The translations under genes and the position numbers were made by a program. From an uncultured Bacilli bacterium (GTDB lineage Bacteria > Bacillota_I > Bacilli_A > RF39 > UBA660): a stretch of 45,935 bases of DNA. Shown here in pieces: positions 1-7,840 of this stretch. Positions within the stretch are counted from its first letter, which is position 1. Each line of letters starts with the position of its first letter. The stretch lies in assembly GCA_934168245.1 (NCBI GenBank), contig CAKPMY010000012.1, forward strand, positions 1 to 45,935. Direction: 5' to 3'. Below the pieces are notes generated by a model that saw only the letters and a program-made list of their open reading frames with translations, made no database searches and was not told the origin of the DNA.

Positions 1-434
1 TAATTTATTCTATTGTAAATATAGTTATTTGGAAAAACGATTCTAATAAAACTAATAAACAAATTGAAGATATACAAGAAGAAATTAAAGTTACTGAAGT
101 AGTTGATACAGAAAATACAGAAATAATAGAACCAGAAGAAGAAATACCAAAATCTAATCCATATTGGGATTATATAAAAATGAATATGATAGATATTAAC
201 TTTAATGAATTAAAAAAAATCAATAATGATGTTAAAGGTTGGATTAAAGTAAATGGTACTAATATAAATTACCCTTTCGTGCAATCTAACAATAATAAAT
301 ATTATTTAACACATAGTTTTGATAAATCTTATAATTCAGCTAGTTGGTTATTTCTAGACTATAGAAATAATATAAATAATAATAAAATTCTAAATCATCA
401 TATAACTCTATTACCTTGGCATCTTTGTTGGTAG
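1..434 (+). pseudogene. Truncated class B-like sortase, open at the left edge
   Basis: The frame is open from the window edge, so the start lies outside. It reads a hydrophobic stretch, then an acidic Glu/Thr-rich linker, then sortase-like sequence: a NELKKINNDVKGWIKVNGTNINYPFVQ segment type (DVKGWIKV, INYPFVQ) followed by YYLTHSF and LFLDYRNN. That order matches the N-terminal half of class B sortases, membrane transpeptidases that attach surface proteins to peptidoglycan. Similarity ends near position 408, where the expected IYGH stretch with the catalytic histidine should begin. The frame then runs into unrelated sequence and stops at 434. The catalytic His, Cys and Arg are all missing, so the product cannot be active. 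An assembly chimera is an alternative to true gene decay. Sortase identity is fairly sure; the class is less sure. Confidence 0.7.
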
Positions 435-640
435 TTAATTTTTTATAGTTACTAGTGTTAATATCATAAGAACGATTGTTTATTTTTCTACTATCCTTTA
501 CATGATTTGAAGTATAGCTCAAACATCCTTTTGGCTGATCCAAATTAAGCTCTGGGTGGTATATATTACCATTATAGGCAAAATCATTGGTAGTATATAC
601 TTCCATAATATCTAATGATTTAATACCATTTAAGGGGTAA
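409..640 (-). other. Orphan coding fragment between two truncated genes
   Basis: On the minus strand one frame stays open from about 674 down to 340. It contains a protein-like stretch (for example IYHPELNLDQPKG and CLSYTSNHVKDSRK) with no recognisable start. Below about 409 it only reads the reverse of the sortase gene. Above about 645 it overlaps the truncated PBP in another frame. I do not recognise the family. It looks like an internal piece of a third gene joined at both ends to unrelated genes. An ATG at 606 exists but has no convincing ribosome site. Confidence 0.45.
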
Positions 641-1724
641 TTAAAGAACTTAAAAATGTTCGTGTAGTAACACCAAGATTACAGGAATTTTGAAGTACTT
701 GAAGAAATGTTTGATCACCATGTCCACCGGCTTTCCAGCATTTTAGGACTGAACCATCGACATTTACACTACCTGAGTCATAGAAATGATCATTTTCGAT
801 ATCAATAATCTTTTCTTCTACGGAAGTTGCCATGGTAATAATTTTAAAAGTTGAACCTGGTTCATAGGAAGACCACACTGGTAAATTTCTACTTAGAACA
901 TCTTGTGAATACTTTTGATAAGTATTAGGATTATAATCCGGTCTTGAACCAATTCCTAGAATTTCACCAGTCTTTGGATTCATAACGATTGCTAGAGCCA
1001 TATCTGGTGAAAACATATCAACAATATTATCTAATTCTCTTTCAATAGATTTTTGAATGTTTATATCAATTGTTAAATAAAGATTCATACCATCTTGGGG
1101 TTCAACATAAACGTCTGAAACATTTAATTTGTTACCTTTGGCATCTGAAAAGTATTTAATAGCACCAGATTTACCAGTTAGATATTCATCATACTCTAAT
1201 TCTAGTCCTGATAAGCCTTGGTTATCGATACCAACATAACCAAGAGAATGTGATAGTAAATTGCCGTAAGGATAATATCTTTTGGCTTCTTTGACTAGAT
1301 AAACTCCGTCTAGTTTTAGATTGGATATTTTTTCGGCTATATCATAAGAAAGTCTTCTTCCTTCTGGATGGACTCTTTCAATAGAAGTTTTTTTATAGAC
1401 GTGTTTTTTCATTTCATCATATGAGACATTTAATATTTTAGCAAGTTCTTCTGTGGCTTTTTCTTTTTCTTTGATTTGATTTGGTATTAATACTAGGGAT
1501 GTTGTAGTGAGATTGTCGGCTAGAACTACTCCTTTTCGATCAAGAATGAGGCCACGATTTGCTTCGATTGGTAGGTCTCTACTCCATAGGTCTGAAGCAT
1601 ACTCATTTAATTTTTTATAGTCAAATACTTGGATGTAGAAGACTCTTAAAATTATAAATATAAAGAGAATTAACATTACTAAAAAAGTTATTTTTATACG
1701 TTCATCAATCTTTTTAAAAAACAT
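630..1724 (-). pseudogene. C-terminally truncated class B penicillin-binding protein (SpoVD/PBP2-like)
   Basis: Class B PBPs are membrane-anchored transpeptidases that cross-link peptidoglycan. The start has an AGGTGA ribosome site. Residues 11-33 form the membrane anchor, residues about 50-200 the dimerisation domain, and the transpeptidase domain begins near 215. The active-site serine motif STFK is at 291-294 (EPGSTFK) and the second motif SCN at 347-349. The frame then breaks within a few residues, ends after residue 364 and lacks the KTG motif. Intact relatives are about 550-700 residues. With no KTG strand the enzyme should be inactive. The break faces the truncated sortase across an orphan fragment. 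An intact PBP of the same class lies at 24987-27146, so the cell need not depend on this copy. Confidence 0.8.
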
Positions 1725-1756
1725 AATTTCACCTATAGATATTTATGCTTTTTAAA

Positions 1757-1789
1757 CAAAAAAAAGAAGTACTTTAGGAAGCACCTCTT
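1757..1789 (-). terminator. Rho-independent terminator after the NPETS surface protein gene
   Basis: An 11-bp stem (1764-1774 with 1779-1789, two G-U pairs, 4-nt loop) is followed on the minus strand by a run of T. It sits 12 bases past the stop codon and separates this gene from the truncated PBP. Confidence 0.8.
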
Positions 1790-1800
1790 AATTATTTTTA

Positions 1801-3096
1801 TTATGAAAGTCTATTCTTTAATACAACTGCAGTACCTAATGTACCTAGAGCTGCTAAAGAAATGATTAAGAATAAATTAATATCAGAAGTTTCTGGATTC
1901 TTTTCTCCAGTTTCTTCTCTTAATTCTGCAAGTTTCATAAATAGTTCAGTATCAGCATCAATTGGAGTTGAAAAATCAAATTCTTGAGTTAACTCTTCAT
2001 CTAAATAGAATCCTACTAATTGTAATTTATCTGCTGCTAATTCTTGATTAATTTCATCAATTAAACCTTGTAATTCTTCTTTTGTGAAAGTTGTTCCTTT
2101 TGGAATTTGGATTGTTTCTCCTTCATTTCCAGCAATTAACATTAGGTTTACAGTTACTTCTGTAGTATCTTCACTAAAGTCTTGACCAATTTTATCTTCG
2201 AATTTCGCATTGATTTCTGCTTCTACTAAATCTGTTGCTAATGAGTTTGGTCCTCCAGATGTACCAGCACTAATTGTAGTGATTTCTCCATCTACAACTT
2301 TTAAACTAGCTTTTTCATTAACTATACCATTAACACCAGCATCACTAGAATCACCTGCTGCATAAACAGCATTAATTTTTCCACCATTGATTGTTGTTGT
2401 TATAGTATTCATTTCACCACGGTTAACACCTTGAACTGTAGAAATTTCTCCTCCATTAATTGTAAAAGTTACATCACCAGTGTAACCATTAGAGCCACCT
2501 GCTATAGCATAATTAGTCTTAACATTATTAATAGTTACTGTTGATTTACCAGTATATGAGTAGCTTTCTCCTCCACCCCATACTGCATACTTAACAGTTC
2601 CACCATTTATAGTTATTTCTGTTTCATCTACTATTGTTATGGCTTTTGTTCTATCCTTGGCATCTTTAACACTGGAATTAATAAAATCACCATCAGTATT
2701 TCTTTTTAGGTGATGTGCTCCACCACCCATAAGGCTACCAGTAATTGTACCATTGTTCATTATTATGGTTGCTTTTTTTACGATACTCTTGTGTAGTCCG
2801 CCACCAATAACATTCTTTACTGTTCCACCGTTCATTGTAATTGAAGCACTTTCAATAGCCTCATCTGAATTGTGAGAGCCACCAAAAACTGCAGTGTCTT
2901 CAGCTACAAGGGCTTCGCCACCTTCCCATTTAATTAGTGCTCCAGCTGTTCCATCGGTTCTTTCTTCAATAGTAATTGGAGTACCATTTGCATAAAGTGA
3001 TTTTTCTGCTTCAACATACTCAGGTGCTTTAGCAAATACTACTGAAGGAATAAAAAATGCACATGCTGCAATAATAAGTAATAAATTCTTTTTCAT
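1801..3096 (-). CDS. Cell-wall-anchored surface protein with beta-helix-like repeats and NPETS sorting signal
   Basis: This is a secreted 431-residue protein. Residues 1-22 are a signal peptide ending VVFA. The body has repeated short units built on a (I/F)T(I/M)NGGT pattern followed by Gly-rich turns such as VIGGG, LMGGG and VWGGG, spaced about 20-35 residues. That pattern suggests a right-handed beta-helix or similar repeat fold. After a more acidic C-terminal domain comes NPETS, then a hydrophobic helix and the basic tail KNRLS, the layout of a sortase signal. NPxTx signals are typical substrates of class B sortases; canonical ones are LPxTG. A sortase of that type lies truncated at the left edge. 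The start has an AAAGGAG ribosome site, and a promoter and terminator make it a single-gene unit. Function is probably surface display or adhesion; the ligand is unknown. Confidence 0.7.
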   Translation of the reverse strand: MKKNLLLIIAACAFFIPSVVFAKAPEYVEAEKSLYANGTPITIEERTDGTAGALIKWEGGEALVAEDTAVFGGSHNSDEAIESASITMNGGTVKNVIGGGLHKSIVKKATIIMNNGTITGSLMGGGAHHLKRNTDGDFINSSVKDAKDRTKAITIVDETEITINGGTVKYAVWGGGESYSYTGKSTVTINNVKTNYAIAGGSNGYTGDVTFTINGGEISTVQGVNRGEMNTITTTINGGKINAVYAAGDSSDAGVNGIVNEKASLKVVDGEITTISAGTSGGPNSLATDLVEAEINAKFEDKIGQDFSEDTTEVTVNLMLIAGNEGETIQIPKGTTFTKEELQGLIDEINQELAADKLQLVGFYLDEELTQEFDFSTPIDADTELFMKLAELREETGEKNPETSDINLFLIISLAALGTLGTAVVLKNRLS

Positions 3097-3126
3097 TTTC
3101 TTTTTTTCTCTCCTTTACAAATATTT

Positions 3127-3145
3127 AGAATAGACCTTCTATTCT
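3127..3145. promoter_or_regulatory. 19-bp palindrome in the 5' leader of the surface protein gene
   Basis: The sequence is a perfect 8-bp inverted repeat, AGAATAGA and TCTATTCT, around a 3-base spacer. It lies about 8 bp downstream of the -10 box, so it overlaps the early transcribed region. It could be a repressor operator or an RNA hairpin in the leader. There is no T run, so it is not a terminator. Confidence 0.5.
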
Positions 3146-3152
3146 TAATTTA

Positions 3153-3181
3153 AGTATACCCATATTATTATTTATAGTCAA
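3153..3181 (-). promoter_or_regulatory. Sigma-A-type promoter of the surface protein gene
   Basis: On the minus strand there is TTGACT, a 17-bp spacer, then TATACT. It lies about 55 bp before the ATG at 3096 and inside the short gap after the AAA+ gene, so the surface gene is transcribed independently of the upstream operon. Confidence 0.7.
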
Positions 3182-3215
3182 TTGCATTTTAACTTTATTA
3201 CATAACTTGTCATTT

Positions 3216-4814
3216 TTAGACGGTGATATCTGCTTTTGTTATAGTCTTTAACTTAGTTTTATCTTTGATATTTTTAGTATTGGTTGCATGCATTATAATA
3301 GTTTTTTCATAGACATTTCTTACAAATCTTGCATTACCAAAGTTTTTATCTTCTCGAGCATTGTCTATTAATCCTTCTAGTTTAGTTAAGGCCTCGTCTT
3401 TAACAATAAAACCAGACTTTTTCATCATGCCCGTAAATATTGCTTTTAATTCAGAATTTGTATAGTCATCAAACATAAAGGTATATCCTATTCTTGATGC
3501 TATACCAGAGTTTGAATCAATGAAGTCTTGCATTTCTTTAGTATAACCAGCAAAGATTACTACTAGGTCGTCACGATAGTCTTCCATGGCTTTTATTAGA
3601 GTGGCAATTGCTTCCTTATTATAGGAATTAGTCTTATCTGTTGCTAAGGCATAGGCTTCATCAATGAAGAGAATACCACCTAAAGAATTATTTATGACTT
3701 CCATAGTTTTAGGAGCAGTTTGACCAACATATTCAGCAACTAAGTCTTTGGAACTTACTTCGATTAGTTTATTTTGTCTAATGTAACCTAGATTATATAA
3801 GATGTTACTTAGCATTCTAGCAACAGTTGTTTTACCAGTACCAGGGTTACCTAAGAAAAGCATATGAAGATTAATATTTTTTAGTTTTAAGTCATCTTTT
3901 GTTTTATTTTTTAGAGTAATTAAATCTACTAAGTCATATAAAGATTTCTTTACTTTTTCTAGGCCAACTAAGTCATTTAAGTCTTTAAAGATTTCTTCAG
4001 TTGACTTTACTTCTTCTTGTTCTGGTATTTTATTATTAAAGGAAATGTATTTTACTAAGTTATCTTTGTATGTTTTATAGTCTAGGCCTGACTTCGTAAA
4101 TGTTTCATTGATATAGGTTAGTAAATTTACTTGGTCTTTACTAGATAGAGTATTTTCTTTTAAACTTTCTAAAATATTATTTAGAATTTCATTACTACTT
4201 GGATTTATACCTTCTAAAGTAAAGTTAAAGTATAAAGATTTCTCATCTAGATCATTATTGAAAAAGGAAGCTGTTTCTTCTTTTGTACCAATAAGTATAG
4301 TTATTTTTTGATCTTGTAGGTGTTCTTTTATAGTATGAAGAAGTTTCTTCCTGAAGTTAGTATCTTGGACAATGGTTCCTTCTAAGTCTTTTAAAACGAT
4401 TATTCCATTATTTGTATAGGCATCTTCTAGAGTTTGAACTGTATCAATTTTATACATAGAGATTGTTTCAATAGTCTTTTTATCCGTGTAATTAGTTAAT
4501 TTTATAGCAGACTCTAATAAGGAAATGACTTCATCTTTTGTTTCGTTGTTGTTGGTAGTTAATTCAATATTAAAGTTTACATAAGTAATATTTTCGTTGT
4601 AGTTTAAAATATAATTTAGAATCTTTGTTAGTAATTCTTTAGAGGTATCATTTATATAAATGGAGTCTACTTTTGTTAGTAGAGCTTCTTTTGATACTTC
4701 TGGTTGTTGGTCTTCTACTTTTGTTTCAACTTCAGCTGCTTCTTTATTTTTGACTAGGGCATTTTCACCAAAAAAGTCATTGTATATATCATCAAAATTT
4801 AGATTTTTATTCAT
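3216..4814 (-). CDS. CbxX/CfxQ-type AAA+ ATPase (SpoVK-like)
   Basis: This 532-residue protein is the last gene of the VWA-XpaC-TelA operon. The C-terminal half is a clear CbxX/SpoVK AAA+ module: Walker A GNPGTGKT at 322-329, Walker B ILFIDEA at 381-387, and an arginine in SGIASRI at 436-442. The family forms hexameric ATPases that remodel protein partners. The N-terminal 270 residues are unusual. They include a GIIVLKDLEG stretch (137-146) followed by ITILIGT (171-177), resembling the later strands of an AAA domain without a P-loop, so a degenerate second AAA domain is likely. The start has a GGGAGG site. The gap to telA is 33 bp, and no clear terminator follows. The substrate is unknown; the operon partners are the obvious candidates. 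Confidence 0.8.
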   Translation of the reverse strand: MNKNLNFDDIYNDFFGENALVKNKEAAEVETKVEDQQPEVSKEALLTKVDSIYINDTSKELLTKILNYILNYNENITYVNFNIELTTNNNETKDEVISLLESAIKLTNYTDKKTIETISMYKIDTVQTLEDAYTNNGIIVLKDLEGTIVQDTNFRKKLLHTIKEHLQDQKITILIGTKEETASFFNNDLDEKSLYFNFTLEGINPSSNEILNNILESLKENTLSSKDQVNLLTYINETFTKSGLDYKTYKDNLVKYISFNNKIPEQEEVKSTEEIFKDLNDLVGLEKVKKSLYDLVDLITLKNKTKDDLKLKNINLHMLFLGNPGTGKTTVARMLSNILYNLGYIRQNKLIEVSSKDLVAEYVGQTAPKTMEVINNSLGGILFIDEAYALATDKTNSYNKEAIATLIKAMEDYRDDLVVIFAGYTKEMQDFIDSNSGIASRIGYTFMFDDYTNSELKAIFTGMMKKSGFIVKDEALTKLEGLIDNAREDKNFGNARFVRNVYEKTIIMHATNTKNIKDKTKLKTITKADITV

Positions 4815-4847
4815 CGTTACCTCCCAATATTAAAGAAAAGCATAATA

Positions 4848-5999
4848 TTATGCTTTTACTTCTTTTACATTTATTTCTAGTAGTTTGTCTTTTAGTTCTT
4901 TTTCGATTGATTCTAGTTCTTTTTCGGCTTCTTGACGTTTTACTCTGCCATCTTCATGAATCTTAATAACTGTATCTAAAGTCTCGATAATATCTTTGTT
5001 TGTTTTCTTTAAAGTTTCAATATCAATAATTGCTCGCTCAGATTCTCTAGCAATATCGATAGATCCTTGTTTTAGAGTTTCACTATTTTTCTTTAACATT
5101 TCATTTGTTAAGTTAGATACGGCTTGTTGCTCTTTTAAAGCCTTTTTAGAATTACTAATTCCTAGGGCTAGAACTATTTGATTTTTCCATAGAGGAATTG
5201 TATTTGTAATTGAACTTTGAATTTTTTCTACTAGTTCAGCATCATTATTTTGAAGTAATCTTATTTGTGGTGCCATTTGAATAGAAATAATTCTAGTAGT
5301 TTTTAAGTCGTATAGTTTCTTTTCAAATCTATTGATTTGAGTTTCCATATCGTTTACTTTTTGAACATCAATTTGGTCTCTTGATGCTTCGGCTTTTTTC
5401 TTTAATTCTGGTAAAACTTTATTTCTTAGTTCTTCTATTTTTCTCTCACCAGCAATAATGTATAGTGAAATTTCTTTGAAGTAATCTAAGTTTTTGTCAT
5501 ACATTGTATCAAATAAATTGATGTCTTTTAATAATTGAATTTTATTGGCTTCTAGGCCTTTTTCAATTGTATTGATATTATTTTCAATTTTATTGTATTT
5601 AGCAATGATGTAATTCACTTCTTTTTTCACACTGTGAAATAGTTTCTTTAGACCTTTTGGTTCGGCTCCATTTACTGAGGCATCAAATGATTTTATTTCT
5701 GCTACTAGGTTTGCTAGTAATTCACCAGCATCACCTGTAGATTTTGTTTTTACGTCTTCTAGGACTGAATCAGAAAATTCACTTATTTTATTTTGAGCAC
5801 TGATGCCATATTGTAGTACTTGAGTAGAATCCATAACATCTATTTTTTCATTAAATTCATCTACGGCTTTTTGTTCTTCTTTTGATAATTCATCATAGTT
5901 TAATGATTTTTCAATTTTTTCTTCTGTTATTTTTTTTGGATTTTCAGTAATTTTTTCTACTGTTTCTGTAGATAGTTTGTTTTCAACTTTTAATTCCAT
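4848..5999 (-). CDS. telA: TelA-family (toxic anion resistance) protein
   Basis: This 383-residue protein matches the TelA family: an early YGISAQNKISEFSDSVL segment type (GISAQNKISEFSDSVL) and KTKSTGDAGELL, then long amphipathic coiled-coil helices, IISIQMAPQIRLLQNND, and the TIPLWKNQIVLALG segment. TelA proteins are cytoplasmic and linked to tellurite and cell-envelope stress resistance. Their biochemical role is not established. The first 45 residues are charged and lack any membrane segment. The start has an AGGAG site, 12 bp after the upstream gene. The pairing with XpaC two genes upstream is common in Bacillota and supports a joint role. Confidence 0.85.
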   Translation of the reverse strand: MELKVENKLSTETVEKITENPKKITEEKIEKSLNYDELSKEEQKAVDEFNEKIDVMDSTQVLQYGISAQNKISEFSDSVLEDVKTKSTGDAGELLANLVAEIKSFDASVNGAEPKGLKKLFHSVKKEVNYIIAKYNKIENNINTIEKGLEANKIQLLKDINLFDTMYDKNLDYFKEISLYIIAGERKIEELRNKVLPELKKKAEASRDQIDVQKVNDMETQINRFEKKLYDLKTTRIISIQMAPQIRLLQNNDAELVEKIQSSITNTIPLWKNQIVLALGISNSKKALKEQQAVSNLTNEMLKKNSETLKQGSIDIARESERAIIDIETLKKTNKDIIETLDTVIKIHEDGRVKRQEAEKELESIEKELKDKLLEINVKEVKA

Positions 6000-6011
6000 T
6001 TTTATACTCTC

Positions 6012-7202
6012 CTAACCTTTTAAATACTCTATTAATTTATTATAATAGTCCATCTTCAAACTAGTAACTGTACTAGTAATATTTTGTGGTATACCAATAC
6101 CGATTTTAGATACATCATATGTACCACCGGTTATACCAGTTCTGAAACCATATTTTTCCCAAGCAATTTGTTCTATTTCTTCATCGGCAAAGGCTTCGAA
6201 TAGTTTTTTACCATTTTCGGTGAAGATTGTTAAACAGTGTGAATTCCAAATCGTTGGTTGTGGATATAAGACAACAATATCATCTTTTACTTGTTTAAAT
6301 CCTGTTGGATTAGAATTAGCAAAATCGATAATACTCTTTTCATAGTCTACGATCATTGGTTCTCCGCCCATACCGGTTTTTAAATATCTTTCGAATAGAT
6401 CGGCTGGAGTGTTATTCATGTAACCTGATTTTTGGTAGAATTCTTTTAATCTGGCTAAGTTTGACTCTAAGGTATCATCAGATATTTGACCACCTGATAA
6501 GATTGATAATAGTAGACCATAATAAGTTGCTCCTGGAGATGAAGAAACAGGGTCAGTTGAGGCAATATTAATATTTCCATATAGTTCAGTTAGACCTATT
6601 TCACTCCATTTTTTATTGTTTAAGATATAGTCTATTAACTTATTCATATCAGTTATATAATAGACACCATCTACATTACTAACGATTGCTTCTTGTTCTA
6701 GGGCGGCTACTACTTTTTTCCAACTATAAATTACAATTGGAGTATTTAGGGTTAGACCACCGGCTAAAACTGTATAGCGAAGTGATTCACCTTTTGTAGC
6801 ATCAGGGTATAATTTATAGTAATCATAAAATCTTTGATCTGATGTAAATAAGGCATCGTATTTACTAACGTTTGGAGTATTTATTGTTATATCTTCATTG
6901 GCTGATAATCTATTTATAATGTCTTGATTACCAAGACCGATTGATTCTCTTATTAATGGTTTAGTAATTGTTTTACCATTACTCCAAGTATCAAATACGA
7001 CATTTAGTTTATATTTTTTCTTTAAAATTTCTTGTACTTTGTCATCGGCTAGAAAATCTTCTTTTCCTCCTCCTGTTGCGACATAAATAGTTGTAAGATT
7101 GGCTGGGGAGATATCTTTGGAACTTGTTAAGGCTTTTATTCCAATTATTAGTAGAATAAGAACTACAAATATTCCTACTCCAATCCATTTTTTCTTATCC
7201 AT
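6012..7202 (-). CDS. Membrane-anchored extracellular solute-binding-like protein
   Basis: This 396-residue protein has one N-terminal membrane segment (residues about 7-25) and no lipobox, so the rest should be outside the cell, anchored by the helix. The body resembles periplasmic-binding-protein type 2 domains: a start TTIYVATGGGKEDFLADD, a middle GGLTLNTPIVIYSWKKV, and SSSPGATYYGLLLSILSGG. The C-terminal part, IVDYEKSIIDFAN to EIEQIAWEKYGFRTG, is also typical. No permease or ATPase genes lie nearby, so transport is unlikely; ligand sensing within the VWA/TelA system is more plausible. The start has an AAGGAGG site, and its ATG overlaps the xpaC stop codon by 1 bp (TAATG), indicating coupled translation. 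Confidence 0.7.
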   Translation of the reverse strand: MDKKKWIGVGIFVVLILLIIGIKALTSSKDISPANLTTIYVATGGGKEDFLADDKVQEILKKKYKLNVVFDTWSNGKTITKPLIRESIGLGNQDIINRLSANEDITINTPNVSKYDALFTSDQRFYDYYKLYPDATKGESLRYTVLAGGLTLNTPIVIYSWKKVVAALEQEAIVSNVDGVYYITDMNKLIDYILNNKKWSEIGLTELYGNINIASTDPVSSSPGATYYGLLLSILSGGQISDDTLESNLARLKEFYQKSGYMNNTPADLFERYLKTGMGGEPMIVDYEKSIIDFANSNPTGFKQVKDDIVVLYPQPTIWNSHCLTIFTENGKKLFEAFADEEIEQIAWEKYGFRTGITGGTYDVSKIGIGIPQNITSTVTSLKMDYYNKLIEYLKG

Positions 7203-7825
7203 TACTCTTCCTCCTTACTGGTAACTTCTAATTCATTATCATTAAAACCATCTGCTTTTAGCATTGAACTAAATACTTTCATCTCAGCATCCATATCGAT
7301 TATTTCAGACTGATATAAATTGTTTAAGATATTTTTGAAAGCGTTATTAACGGCTTCTAGCATGTCAGCAGTTGATTTAATAAACTTTTTACTATCTTTG
7401 GAAGATAAATTTTGATTTTCTATTTCATCATATCTATCTATTATTTTTACAGTTATGGGTAGATAGTAATCAAAGAAATTATCGATGCTTTTTACTTTTT
7501 TAGGATTCTTTTCGATTGTTTTTATTATTTTTGAAGTGCTATCATGTATTTCTGTTATATATTGTTTTAAATTGGCATCATCAACATTGGCTTTCATTTC
7601 TATGATGTGTTTGTTTTGTTTTTTGGCCTTTTCTAGTACTTTATAGAGATTGATATTAGCCTCTTTTAGGGAAGGATTCTTGGTGGTTGAAAAGACTAAC
7701 TCTCCGGCGGCAAAACCGGCTACTCCTATTGCTAGAGCAGGTAGTACTGGGACTGATAAGGCTAAATATGGTACGGCAAAAAAGGCACTGCCTATTACTG
7801 CTGAGACTGTATCTTTATGTTTCAT
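7202..7825 (-). CDS. xpaC: XpaC-family membrane-associated protein
   Basis: This 207-residue protein resembles XpaC, named for hydrolysis of 5-bromo-4-chloroindolyl phosphate in Bacillus; its true activity is unclear. Residues 8-45 form a Gly/Ala-rich hydrophobic hairpin (AVIGSAFFAVPYLAL, LPALAIGVAGFAAGEL). The remainder is helical and charged, including NFFDYYLPITVKIIDRYDE, a stretch I associate with the family. The start has a GGTGGAG site 15 bp after the VWA gene stop, and the 3' end overlaps the next ATG. XpaC and TelA genes are often neighbours. Here a solute-binding-like gene lies between them. Confidence 0.8.
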   Translation of the reverse strand: MKHKDTVSAVIGSAFFAVPYLALSVPVLPALAIGVAGFAAGELVFSTTKNPSLKEANINLYKVLEKAKKQNKHIIEMKANVDDANLKQYITEIHDSTSKIIKTIEKNPKKVKSIDNFFDYYLPITVKIIDRYDEIENQNLSSKDSKKFIKSTADMLEAVNNAFKNILNNLYQSEIIDMDAEMKVFSSMLKADGFNDNELEVTSKEEE

Positions 7826-7840
7826 TTCTACTCCACCTTC

